DNA of 60,559 nucleotides from Ferruginibacter sp. Its GTDB lineage: Bacteria > Bacteroidota > Bacteroidia > Chitinophagales > Chitinophagaceae. The notes under the pieces were generated by a model. It worked only from the letters and a program-made list of their open reading frames with translations, was not told where the DNA came from and ran no database searches. The DNA lies in assembly GCA_030655145.1 (NCBI GenBank), contig JAURWD010000083.1, forward strand, positions 1 to 60,559. Direction: 5' to 3'. The position numbers and the translations under genes were made by a program. Of this stretch, positions 51,593 to 59,826 are shown piece after piece. Positions within the stretch are counted from its first letter, which is position 1. Each line of letters opens with the position of its first letter.

Positions 51593-52498
51593 TTAGCGAT
51601 AGGCTTTTATTAACGCCTGCTCGCCATCTTTACCGGGTTTTGCATTACCATGTTCCATCCCGAGCACACCTTTATACCCTTTGTTGTAAATGTGTTTGAA
51701 AATGTTTTTGTAATTCATTTCGCCAGTTGTCGGCTCGTTCCTGCCCGGATTATCCCCGATCTGTAAATAGCCGATTTCTTCCCAGGTTTTATCAAGGTTG
51801 TTGATGATGTTCCCTTCGTTGCGTTGCATGTGGTACATATCAAACAGGAATTTACAGGCAGGACTATTGACCGCTTTGCAGATCATGTATGTTTGATCAG
51901 AATGGCGGAGGAATAAGTCAGGATTATCGCTCAAGGCTTCCAACACCATCACCAGCCCATGCGGGTTTAAAATGTCGGAGGCCTTTCTCAATGCATTGAT
52001 AACATTTGCTGTTTGGTAGTTGATCGGCAAACTGCGTTCATAATTCCCCGGTACAACGGTCATCCATTTAGCGTTGCATCTTTTAGCTACCTCAACAGCC
52101 TGTTTACAATCTTTAACCATCAGGTCGATCCATTCCTGCTTGCCCGTTGTGAGTGTTGTTTTCCAATGCCAGTTCTCAGATGTTACCACGAAAACACCCA
52201 TCGTCATTCCCAGGCTTGCAAGCGTGTCGCCAATTTTCTTTTGTTGTTCAACCGATCTGCCCATCATTCCATTGTCTTCAATGGAGCGAAAGCCCATACT
52301 GTGTGCAAACTTTATCTGGTCAACAAAATCATTACCAGCATGGTTCTTAAACATGCCATCATGAATACCATAATTCAGGTGAAAAACTGGTTCCGCCGAA
52401 GGGGTTGTCAACGGAATTGTGCCAGGATTAGAGATACAGTTGGTGAGCAGGGCGCCACTGGCAAGGAACCCTTGTTGCATGAATTTTCTACGGTGCAT
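51593..52498 (-). CDS. Exported sugar-phosphate isomerase/epimerase-like TIM-barrel protein
   Basis: 301 residues. The N-terminus MHRRKFMQQGFLASGALLTNC has the twin-arginine RRKFMQ pattern and a Cys that could be lipidated. The body is an AP-endonuclease-2/xylose-isomerase-like TIM barrel: VDQIKFAHSMGFRSIEDNGMMG, CKQAVEVAKRCNAKWMTVVPG, GLVMVLEALSDNPDL, CKFLFDMYHMQRNEGNI, EIGYLQIGDNPGRNEPTTGEMNY and YKGVLGMEHG. The metal-ligand pattern (Glu, Asp/His, Glu) of hydroxypyruvate-isomerase-like enzymes is present. Bacteroidota often export such proteins together with Gfo/Idh/MocA partners, one of which lies 2 kb away. Substrate unknown. Confidence 0.88.
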   Translation of the reverse strand: MHRRKFMQQGFLASGALLTNCISNPGTIPLTTPSAEPVFHLNYGIHDGMFKNHAGNDFVDQIKFAHSMGFRSIEDNGMMGRSVEQQKKIGDTLASLGMTMGVFVVTSENWHWKTTLTTGKQEWIDLMVKDCKQAVEVAKRCNAKWMTVVPGNYERSLPINYQTANVINALRKASDILNPHGLVMVLEALSDNPDLFLRHSDQTYMICKAVNSPACKFLFDMYHMQRNEGNIINNLDKTWEEIGYLQIGDNPGRNEPTTGEMNYKNIFKHIYNKGYKGVLGMEHGNAKPGKDGEQALIKAYR

Positions 52499-52531
52499 AT
52501 TGTATTGGGTTAGGCATTAAATTTACCGATA

Positions 52532-53575
52532 TTGATTTTAAAAAATTGCACATTGCTTCGAAGAATCTTTTTGGTATTACTCGTTTTCTTATACGCCTTC
52601 ACTGGCATCAGCCAGGAACGATTTGTTTTTACGCAGCCAAAGATGGGTTCACCGTTCACCATTATCCTTTATGAAAACGATTCAACGCGAGCTAGTGCAA
52701 TAGCTTCTGCGAGTTTTGTATTGGTGGACTCGCTGGTAAATATTTTCAGTGATTATATTGATAGCAGTGAACTCAACAGGTTAAGCGCCCGTGCAGGCAC
52801 AGAAGGTGAGGAAATGCAGGTTTCCGAGCCGTTGCTAGAAATCATGCTGCAAGCCAGGCTGGCGTACGAATCCAGTAAGGGTATGTTTGATATTACGCTG
52901 GGGCCACTCACCCGGTTGTGGCGCAAGGCGCGAAAAGACAAGGTATTTCCAACGAATAACGAGGTGAAAAGAAGACTTGCGTTAACGGGATTTAAAAACA
53001 TCAACATCAATGCTGAGCGGAAAACCGTGTCGCTTTCAAAAAAAGGCATGTTGCTTGACCTCGGTGGAATTGCGCAGGGGTATATCGCTGGGAAAGTTAT
53101 CAATTACCTGGAAAAAAATGAGATCAAAGCCGCCCTGGTGGATGTAAGCGGTGACATCATGACCTTGGGTGCGCCACCAGGAACCGAAGGCTGGACAATT
53201 GGCATTAATGTTCCAGGCGAAGAAGGAAGGTTGTTGCCACAAAACATTTCTATCCGCAGCCAGGCTGTCACCACCTCCGGTGATCTTTACCAGTTCATGG
53301 AACATAAAGGGAAACGATATTCCCACGTCTTAAACCCAACAACAGGTTACGGTATTACCTCTCAACGAAATGTTACCGTCATTTCTCCCGATCCCACGCA
53401 GGCAGACTGGCTAACTAAAGCCTGCAGCCTCTTGCCGATAAAAGCAGCAAAGGTGCTGGTTAAACGCTTTGGCGCGGAATTACTGATCGTGGAAAATCCC
53501 CACGGTAAACTTAACGCTGTAACTTCAACCGGTTTTAGTAATTATTGGAAGAAAAGGGATCTTGAAAAAGATTAA
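52532..53575 (+). CDS. apbE: FAD:protein FMN transferase ApbE
   Basis: 347 residues. It covalently attaches FMN to a Thr/Ser of redox proteins, using FAD, on the outer side of the inner membrane. A hydrophobic N-terminal segment (RIFLVLLVFLYAFTGIS) is a signal peptide or anchor. ApbE landmarks: FTQPKMGSPFTI, GMFDITLGPLTRLWR, MLLDLGGIAQGYIAGKVINYL, ALVDVSGDIMTLG, TTSGDLYQF, YSHVLNPTTGYGI. There is no ATG near the beginning. The possible starts are TTG 52532 and TTG 52553, the latter giving MLRRIFLV. Only 33 bases separate it from the divergent isomerase gene. No flavinylated partner gene (Nqr, Rnf) adjoins. Confidence 0.92.
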   Translation: MILKNCTLLRRIFLVLLVFLYAFTGISQERFVFTQPKMGSPFTIILYENDSTRASAIASASFVLVDSLVNIFSDYIDSSELNRLSARAGTEGEEMQVSEPLLEIMLQARLAYESSKGMFDITLGPLTRLWRKARKDKVFPTNNEVKRRLALTGFKNININAERKTVSLSKKGMLLDLGGIAQGYIAGKVINYLEKNEIKAALVDVSGDIMTLGAPPGTEGWTIGINVPGEEGRLLPQNISIRSQAVTTSGDLYQFMEHKGKRYSHVLNPTTGYGITSQRNVTVISPDPTQADWLTKACSLLPIKAAKVLVKRFGAELLIVENPHGKLNAVTSTGFSNYWKKRDLEKD

Positions 53576-53716
53576 TAAAGCAACATCTGGCGTTGAAAAA
53601 TTCACTTGAAAAACCGCACAATCGAAATTATCTAAAGATTAAAACGCATTTATAAATCGGTGCAGCAGGAGCATTTTATTCGTTAACTTGAGACCCGAAA
53701 AAAATCAGTCGCAACA

Positions 53717-54676
53717 GTGAAGAGCCATGTCATAAGTTTCATCGGATGTATCGCATATTTAACAGGACTTGCCCAGGAACCTGTCGCCTTCAAAGAGTTC
53801 ACCCAGGTGGTTCCGGGATCTTCCCATCAATTTAAAATGGTGCCCATCAATGGTGGCAGTTTTACCATCGGTACCAGGTCAACCGAACCAAATCACCAGC
53901 CCAATGAAGGTCCGCAGAAGACCGTGCAGATAGCTCCATTCTGGATAGGTGCTTTTGAAGTCAGCCGTGATGCTTTTGATGTTTTTTATAAGGATGAAAA
54001 TACCAGCCAGAATTCGAAGGTGGATGCAGTCACCCGCCCCAGCCCGCAATATATTGACCTCAGTTTAGGTATGGGGAAAGAAGGCGGTTTCCCGGTGAAC
54101 AGTTTGTCGCAACATGGCGCATTGATGTATTGTCGTTGGCTCTACGATAAAACCGGGGTTTTTTATCGCCTTCCGACGGAAGCAGAATGGGAATATGCTT
54201 GTCGTGCCGGTTCAACTACGCCTTGGAATTTTGGTAACAACGCCGCAGAGTTAGGGAAGTACGCCTGGTTTAAAAATAACAGTGATAATAAGTTTCATAA
54301 GTCTGGCGAAAAGTTGCCCAATGCCTGGGGGCTTTACGATATGTTAGGTAATGTTAGTGAGTGGACGCTGGATCATTACGACGCGAGTGCTTTTGCAAAA
54401 AGGGTCGACAAAGCCCTGGATAGCGTACCTGCACCTACGCCTGGCCGTTATCCAAAGGTCACGAAGGGTGGTGGTTTTACAGATGCACCTGAGTTGCTGC
54501 GCAGCGGTGCAAGAGTCCCCTCTGATCCTTCCTGGAACAGGAGAGATCCACAAATTCCGAAAAGTAAATGGTGGCTTACCGAGGCTTCATTTGTGGGATT
54601 TAGGTTAGTGCGGCCACAACAACAACCTGATCGCGAAGCGGTCAATCAATTTTTTAAAACTTATCTTGGTAACTAA
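53717..54676 (+). CDS. Formylglycine-generating-enzyme (SUMF1/FGE-sulfatase) family protein
   Basis: 319 residues. It starts with GTG 53717 (MKSHVISFIGCIAYLTGLAQ, a signal peptide), as no ATG is near. The FGE-sulfatase fold is evident: FKMVPINGGSFTIGTRSTEPNHQPNEGPQKTVQIAPFWIGAFEVSRDAFD, YRLPTEAEWEYACRAGSTTPWNFG, GLYDMLGNVSEWTLDHYD, VTKGGGFTDAPELLRSGAR, and SFVGFRLVRP. The true formylglycine cysteine pair is not visible, so it may be a paralogue of unknown activity, related to C-type-lectin-fold proteins. Gfo/Idh/MocA begins 32 bases downstream. Confidence 0.9.
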   Translation: MKSHVISFIGCIAYLTGLAQEPVAFKEFTQVVPGSSHQFKMVPINGGSFTIGTRSTEPNHQPNEGPQKTVQIAPFWIGAFEVSRDAFDVFYKDENTSQNSKVDAVTRPSPQYIDLSLGMGKEGGFPVNSLSQHGALMYCRWLYDKTGVFYRLPTEAEWEYACRAGSTTPWNFGNNAAELGKYAWFKNNSDNKFHKSGEKLPNAWGLYDMLGNVSEWTLDHYDASAFAKRVDKALDSVPAPTPGRYPKVTKGGGFTDAPELLRSGARVPSDPSWNRRDPQIPKSKWWLTEASFVGFRLVRPQQQPDREAVNQFFKTYLGN

Positions 54677-54708
54677 AATCGATAGCTTTCACTCCTTAAA
54701 AAAATGTT

Positions 54709-56049
54709 ATGAATAACGATGCTTCAAAATTGAACGCTACCTCCAGGCGGTCCTTTGTAAAACAATCAACCGTACTTGCCGGGGGAATTCTTGCTGCTCC
54801 ATTGTTTTCATCTGCCAACTTCTTTTCCGGAGCGGATGATGTGATCAAGATCGCACTCGTAGGTTGCGGCGGACGGGGTACGGGTGCTGCTATGCAGGCA
54901 CTTTCTACCAAACAGAACATTAAGCTGGTGGCCATGGCCGATGCTTTCCGTGATAACCTGGACAATTGTTATAAAGAATTGACGGCAGATAATATCAACG
55001 AAACAGGAACCAACCTGCGCAGCAGGATCGATGTTCCGGAAGATCGTAAGTTCACAGGTTTTGACGGCTATCAAAAAGCCATCGCGTTGGCGGACGTTGT
55101 ATTACTTGCGACGCCTCCCGGCTTCAGGCCTTTACATTTTGAAGAAGCCATCAATAAAGGCAAGCACGTATTCATGGAAAAACCTGTGGCAACCGACCCT
55201 GCAGGTATACAGAAAGTGATAGCTGCCGCAGCCATCGCCAAACAGAAAAAACTCAACGTGGTAGTAGGCTTACAACGCCGCTACCAAAACTCTTACCTGG
55301 AACTTTTCAAAAGAAAGAACCTGGTTGGAGATATTACCTCGGCCCAGGCCTGGTGGAATAACGACGGTGTTTGGGTACGTCCACGTAAAGCGGATCAAAC
55401 CGAAATGGAATATCAAATGCGCAACTGGTATTATTTCAACTGGCTTTGCGGAGATCATATCACCGAACAACACGTGCACAACCTGGATGTGGTAAACTGG
55501 TTTAAAGACGGTTACCCGGTAAAAGCCCAGGGCATGGGTGGTCGCCAGGTACGCAAAGGAAAAGATCATGGCGAAATTTTCGACCATCATTTCGTGGAAT
55601 TTGAATATGCTGATGGAAGCGTATTGAATAGCCAGTGCCGCCACATACCGGGCACTATGAGCAAGGTGGACGAGCTATTGATCGGTACCAAGGGGAAGAT
55701 CTATTGCGGCGCAGGCAAGATCACTGACTTAAAAGGAAAGGCCCTTTACGAATTTGACAATAAGAAAGAAAATAATCCCTATCAAACAGAACACGACGAC
55801 TTGTTTGCAGCCATCGCAAAAGGGGAGTATAAATTCTGGGATGCTGAAAGAGGTGCAAAAAGCACGATGACTTCTATCCTTGGCCGCATGGCAACTTACA
55901 GTGGACAAACTGTTGAGTGGGATAAGGCGATCAATTCAGGGCTTGACCTACAACCAAAAGTGTTTGACTGGAGTGCATTACCACCAATAAAGCCGAACGC
56001 TGATGGTTTTTATGACATTGCCGTTCCGGGTAAAACGCATTACGCTTAA
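54709..56049 (+). CDS. Gfo/Idh/MocA family oxidoreductase with Tat-like signal
   Basis: 446 residues. The N-terminus SRRSFVKQSTVLAGGILAAPLF matches a twin-arginine signal. A Rossmann fold follows: IKIALVGCGGRGTGAAMQAL (GxGGxG NAD(P) site), VVLLATPPGFRPLHFEEAINKGKHVFMEKPVATDPAG (EKP motif, with the Lys that is catalytic in the family). The C-terminal domain includes WNNDGVWVRPRK, MRNWYYFNWLCGDHITEQHVHNLDVVNWF (active-site His) and NPYQTEHDDLFAAIAKG. This branch acts on sugars or cyclitols in the periplasm. It may work with the TIM-barrel isomerase nearby. DUF6370 follows 12 bases downstream. Confidence 0.93.
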   Translation: MNNDASKLNATSRRSFVKQSTVLAGGILAAPLFSSANFFSGADDVIKIALVGCGGRGTGAAMQALSTKQNIKLVAMADAFRDNLDNCYKELTADNINETGTNLRSRIDVPEDRKFTGFDGYQKAIALADVVLLATPPGFRPLHFEEAINKGKHVFMEKPVATDPAGIQKVIAAAAIAKQKKLNVVVGLQRRYQNSYLELFKRKNLVGDITSAQAWWNNDGVWVRPRKADQTEMEYQMRNWYYFNWLCGDHITEQHVHNLDVVNWFKDGYPVKAQGMGGRQVRKGKDHGEIFDHHFVEFEYADGSVLNSQCRHIPGTMSKVDELLIGTKGKIYCGAGKITDLKGKALYEFDNKKENNPYQTEHDDLFAAIAKGEYKFWDAERGAKSTMTSILGRMATYSGQTVEWDKAINSGLDLQPKVFDWSALPPIKPNADGFYDIAVPGKTHYA

Positions 56050-56061
56050 TAATTTTTTGAG

Positions 56062-56427
56062 ATGAAATTGATTGTTCTGATAGCTCCGCTGCTAATGATG
56101 AGCTTTACCGGCAGAGCTCAAACACCAACGTCCGATTCCGCCTTTCGTGTAAATGATGCAAGCTTGCAAGTAGTGGAAGCCGCCTGCGGTCAATGCCGGC
56201 TTGGTTTGCCGGGAAAAGATTGTAACCTTGCTGTTCGCATTGACGGTAAGGCCTATTTTGTGGATGGCACTACCATTGACGAACACGGTGACGCCCATGC
56301 GCCCGATGGTTTTTGCCAGGCTATAAGGAAGGCAGAAGTGAAAGGCGCCGTTGTGAACAACAGGTTCAAAGCGAGCTATTTTAAGCTGCTTCCTGCTGCG
56401 CCCAAAAAGGCAGGGGGAACAAAATAA
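56062..56427 (+). CDS. DUF6370 family secreted protein
   Basis: 121 residues, signal peptide LIVLIAPLLMMSFTGRAQ. The mature region is the small DUF6370 domain: VVEAACGQCRLGLPGKDCNLAVRIDGKAYFVDGTTIDEHGDAHAPDGFCQAIRKAEVKG. Four conserved Cys (two in CGQC, one in KDC, one in GFC) and the HGDAHA motif suggest a redox-active or metal-binding site. Function not established. It follows the oxidoreductase by 12 bases and precedes a clear terminator, so it is the last gene of that operon. Confidence 0.9.
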   Translation: MKLIVLIAPLLMMSFTGRAQTPTSDSAFRVNDASLQVVEAACGQCRLGLPGKDCNLAVRIDGKAYFVDGTTIDEHGDAHAPDGFCQAIRKAEVKGAVVNNRFKASYFKLLPAAPKKAGGTK

Positions 56428-56449
56428 TTCTGTCGATCTTTTTTAGGTT

Positions 56450-56487
56450 AACTCATCCTGATCTTCGGAGCAGGATGAGTTTTTTAT
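56450..56487 (+). terminator. Intrinsic terminator after the DUF6370 gene
   Basis: AACTCATCCTG - 10-base loop - CAGGATGAGTT, an 11-bp stem followed by T-rich sequence. Confidence 0.9.
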
Positions 56488-56532
56488 TTACAGGAACCGA
56501 CTTGGTTGTTACACTTTCGCTCGTGAATTATT

Positions 56533-56691
56533 GTGAAATGCAGTTCCGCTGCGGCGGGATTTACCGTACAAGAGAGCGATGCAAGGATGCTGCTATTGGG
56601 GAAGCAGCCCGGACAAAATCCCGATTTCGATGCGGGTAAGTTCAAAAAATCAGCGGAGGTAGATATTATTAGGGACCGGAAATTCGTTTGA
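56533..56691 (+). other. Short coding-like frame (52 codons) before the OmpA gene
   Basis: GTG 56533 to TGA 56691 reads KCSSAAAGFTVQESDARMLL and ends EVDIIRDRKFV; it begins right after an in-frame TGA. Its stop lies two bases before the GTG start of the OmpA/PD40 gene, so it could be a coupled leader ORF or the tail of a lost gene. No homology recognised. Confidence 0.25.
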
Positions 56692-56692
56692 A

Positions 56693-58339
56693 GTGAAGAA
56701 AACCCCCAATCCTGTGAAAAAATCTTTACTTATCCTGGTAATTCATGCCCTGTTTTCTGCGGCAATTGCCCAGCCTGCACCGCCTAAGCCAGCCTACAGC
56801 GATTCGCTCGGTGCCTTGATAGAACAAAAGAATCACATCATTACACCGGAAACAATCCTCAAGGTTGAAAACCTTGGGACTAATATCAATACCGTGCTCC
56901 CGGAATTGCGGCCGACCATTTCTGCTGATGGCAACCTCCTTTTTTTCATCTGCCAAAATCACCCCGAAAACACGCGGTACAACGAAGTGCCTAATTCGCA
57001 GGACATCTGGTTTTCCGCAAGGGACAGTTTCGGCAATTGGGGCGAGGCCATTCACCTCGGCTACCCGCTCAACACTTATTATTACAACGCGGTTTTTTGG
57101 ATCTCCCCGGACAATAACCGCATATTAATTCGCAATGCATTTATCAACGGTGATTATGCCGGCAACGGGATCAGTATGTGCCACTTGAAAAAGAATGGGT
57201 ATTGGAGCAAACCAGAAATGTTGCGCATCAACAATTACGGGAAGTATGACCGTGGAAGGCAAAACGGTGCAGTGATGGGCCACGACGGACAGACCTTATT
57301 GTTTTATATGACGGAAGAGGAAGGCGGGATGAACAACGACCTGTATGTAAGTTTTTTGGAAGATGGAGACATTTGGTCAGAGCCCAAAAGCCTGGGTAAA
57401 AAAATCAACCTCAAGAAATCAAATGAAACCACGCCCTACCTGGCACCAGATGGGGTAACCTTATACTTCAGTAGCAGTCGCCCGGGAGGACTTGGCCACA
57501 ACGACATCTGGATGACGCGGCGCCTCGACGATACCTGGCAAAAATGGAGTGAGCCGGTGAACCTGGGTAGTCCGATCAATACCGAAGACATGGATTCATT
57601 TTTTACCCTGGATGCGGGTGGCGAATATGCGTACATGAGTACGGAGTTAAAATCTTACGGGGAGAGTGATATCGTCCGAATTAAATTGCTGGAGCGGGAA
57701 AAGCCTGACCCGGTGATACTGGTTAGTGGCAACGTGTATAACAAAAAAACCAATCAGCCTTTAAGTGCCTCGCTGATCTACGAAACCCTGCCAGAAGGTG
57801 CGGTTGCAGGTAACGGTATTTCAAACCCGGATGACGGTGCGTTTAAGATCGTGTTGCCCTATGATAAAAACTACCTGATACGGGCAAACGCAGATCATTT
57901 TTTTGCGATCTCAGAAAACCTGAATCTTGATTCGCTCATCAAAGAAGGGCATAAAGAAATCCATAAGGACCTGTACCTGGTGCCGATCGAGATCGGGCAG
58001 GTTGTGCGGTTGAACAATGTTTATTTTGACTTTGATAAATGGGATCTGCGGCCGGAGTCGTTTGTTGAGCTGGACAGGGTAGTGAAAATGCTGGCAGAAA
58101 ATCCGGCAGTCGAAATTGAAATGAGTGCGCATACGGATAGCCGCGGGTCGGATGAATATAACATCAAGCTGAGTGCTAACCGGGCTAAGTCAGTGATGGA
58201 TTATATTATTTCGAAAGGCATTGCAGCAACCCGAATCATCTCTGAAGGTTATGGAGAAACCAAGCCGGTAGTGCCGAATGATACCGATGAAAATCGCCAG
58301 TTGAACCGTAGGGTTGAGTTTACGATCCTGAAGAATTAA
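56693..58339 (+). CDS. OmpA family protein with PD40 beta-propeller
   Basis: 548 residues. It starts at GTG 56693 or, equally well, at GTG 56714, which gives MKKSLLILVIHALFSAAIAQ, a clean signal peptide. WD40-like PD40 repeats fill about residues 75-330: LRPTISADGNLLFFIC, NETTPYLAPDGVTLYFSSSRPGGLGHNDIWMTRRL, and FFTLDAGGEYAYMSTE. A carboxypeptidase-like insert follows (VSGNVYNKKTNQPLSASLIYE). The OmpA-C domain is last: VYFDFDKWDLRPESFVELDRVV, MSAHTDSRGSDEYNIKLSANRAKSVMDYI and NRQLNRRVEFTI. This domain order is common in Bacteroidota outer-membrane anchors. A bidirectional terminator follows. Confidence 0.92.
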   Translation: MKKTPNPVKKSLLILVIHALFSAAIAQPAPPKPAYSDSLGALIEQKNHIITPETILKVENLGTNINTVLPELRPTISADGNLLFFICQNHPENTRYNEVPNSQDIWFSARDSFGNWGEAIHLGYPLNTYYYNAVFWISPDNNRILIRNAFINGDYAGNGISMCHLKKNGYWSKPEMLRINNYGKYDRGRQNGAVMGHDGQTLLFYMTEEEGGMNNDLYVSFLEDGDIWSEPKSLGKKINLKKSNETTPYLAPDGVTLYFSSSRPGGLGHNDIWMTRRLDDTWQKWSEPVNLGSPINTEDMDSFFTLDAGGEYAYMSTELKSYGESDIVRIKLLEREKPDPVILVSGNVYNKKTNQPLSASLIYETLPEGAVAGNGISNPDDGAFKIVLPYDKNYLIRANADHFFAISENLNLDSLIKEGHKEIHKDLYLVPIEIGQVVRLNNVYFDFDKWDLRPESFVELDRVVKMLAENPAVEIEMSAHTDSRGSDEYNIKLSANRAKSVMDYIISKGIAATRIISEGYGETKPVVPNDTDENRQLNRRVEFTILKN

Positions 58340-58363
58340 TATAAGTAAAAAATGTAGGATAAT

Positions 58364-58395
58364 AAAAAAAGGGGCTGATTCCAGTCCCTTTTTTT
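58364..58395. terminator. Bidirectional terminator between the OmpA/PD40 and serine-hydrolase genes
   Basis: GGGGCTG-ATTC-CAGTCCC stem with one G-T pair, A7 before and T7 after, between convergent stops. Confidence 0.87.
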
Positions 58396-58441
58396 ATTTA
58401 ATGCAATTGATCTGACACCCACGAGGGGTTGATTCAACATC

Positions 58442-59719
58442 TTAATCGTTCAAAGCCTGGTAAACCAGTGCCCGGAATTTCTCCACAACATCGCCGTGGC
58501 TGCCGCCTTGTAACTGGCGATAAAATAGCAAGACCATTTTTTCTTTGGGATCGACCCAATAGCTGGTGGCAAATGCGCCACCCCAGCTAAATGTTCCTTC
58601 CTGTGCGGGAGTGCGGGCACTGCCTCTTTCGGTTACCACCTGGAAGCCAAGACCAAACTTGTCATTACCCAAAGAAATATCACCAACCTGGTTCATCGTC
58701 ATCATGCGCACAGTATTGCGGCCGAGCAGGCGTTGACCGTTGTAGGTACCACCATTGAGTAACATCTGTAAAAACACGCCGTAATCATAGACGGTAGAAG
58801 AAAGGCCCGCCCCCCCCGAATAGTAATCAGATTTCATCAACGGGTAGTCTGCCATGGCTGGTCCGTTGAGCATGCGGGCATCTGCTTTTTGCAGTTTGCC
58901 CAATGAATCTTCACGATATAAAGTCACGAGGCGTTTGCTTTTTTCAGCCGGCACCTGGAAGTACGTATCCTTCATACCAAGCGGTTGAAAAATACGTGTG
59001 CGAAAAAATGCGTCGAGGTTGGTTCCGGAGATTACTTCAACTAAGCAGCCGAGGAGATCAGTGTTTAGGCCGTAGGTGAATTTTTCACCGGGCTGGTGCA
59101 TCAATGGAAGTTTGCCCAGCCTGGTCATGGCATCAAGCAATTTATCTCCCTGTACCCCGATCCCAACGGGAATGTTATTTTTAGCGTAGATCGCGTTGGC
59201 CTCTTTGGAGCCGATCATCGCATAGCCGAGGCCGGAAGTGTGGGTCAGTAATTCACGGATCGTGATCTCTTTTTTAGCCGGTACGGTCGTGTACGTTGTA
59301 TCTGCTGCGGTGAATTTGTCCAACACGGTTTGTTTGCCGAAAGCTGGAATGTATTTCGAGACGGGGTCGTCGAGTAACAATTTACCATCATCAAACAACA
59401 TCATGATGGCGACACTGGTGATGGCCTTTGTTTGCGACGCGATGCGAAAGATATCATCTTTTCTAACCGGGGTTTTCGAAGCCAGGTCATTGTAACCCAC
59501 GCCTTTGTAATAAGCGATCTTGCCATTGCGGATCACCAGGGCTGCGGCGCCATTCATCCATTCTTTTTCCGCCCATTCGTTCAGGGCTTTATCAAGTTTT
59601 TGAAGTCGCTGACCGGAGAAGCCCGCGGCCTCCGGCGTTGAGGCCGGCTGCACTTGTTGTGCGGATAGTAGAACGGTTTGTAGCAGCACAGCCGAAAAAA
59701 GCAGGCAATGTTTAAGCAT
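58442..59719 (-). CDS. Secreted serine hydrolase, beta-lactamase (class C) family
   Basis: 425 residues, signal peptide MLKHCLLFSAVLLQTVLLSA. SxxK reads SQTK (Ser95, Lys98), in IFRIASQTKAITS. YGLN stands for the YxN motif and a late TFSWGGAFATSYWVDPKE supplies the HxG/KTG-equivalent. It resembles EstB-type beta-lactamase-fold esterases. The typical GxGY and HTSGLGY segments are present. It follows a truncated amidohydrolase on the same strand, 107 bases away; both could work on D-amino-acid-containing peptides or esters, but this is speculation. Confidence 0.91.
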   Translation of the reverse strand: MLKHCLLFSAVLLQTVLLSAQQVQPASTPEAAGFSGQRLQKLDKALNEWAEKEWMNGAAALVIRNGKIAYYKGVGYNDLASKTPVRKDDIFRIASQTKAITSVAIMMLFDDGKLLLDDPVSKYIPAFGKQTVLDKFTAADTTYTTVPAKKEITIRELLTHTSGLGYAMIGSKEANAIYAKNNIPVGIGVQGDKLLDAMTRLGKLPLMHQPGEKFTYGLNTDLLGCLVEVISGTNLDAFFRTRIFQPLGMKDTYFQVPAEKSKRLVTLYREDSLGKLQKADARMLNGPAMADYPLMKSDYYSGGAGLSSTVYDYGVFLQMLLNGGTYNGQRLLGRNTVRMMTMNQVGDISLGNDKFGLGFQVVTERGSARTPAQEGTFSWGGAFATSYWVDPKEKMVLLFYRQLQGGSHGDVVEKFRALVYQALND

Positions 59720-59826
59720 AAATTTAATATTAATGTTTGATGAGAAGCTGGATGTGTATGGTTGGGAAATCTCAGCGATTTTAAAAGTGAAGTAATTTAC
59801 TGCTCTTTCAAATATGCTGCGAATAA

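Noticed and set aside
56533-58339. Idea that the small frame before OmpA is an N-terminal extension of it
   Set aside because: The two frames differ by one base and a stop intervenes; the OmpA signal peptide makes sense on its own.
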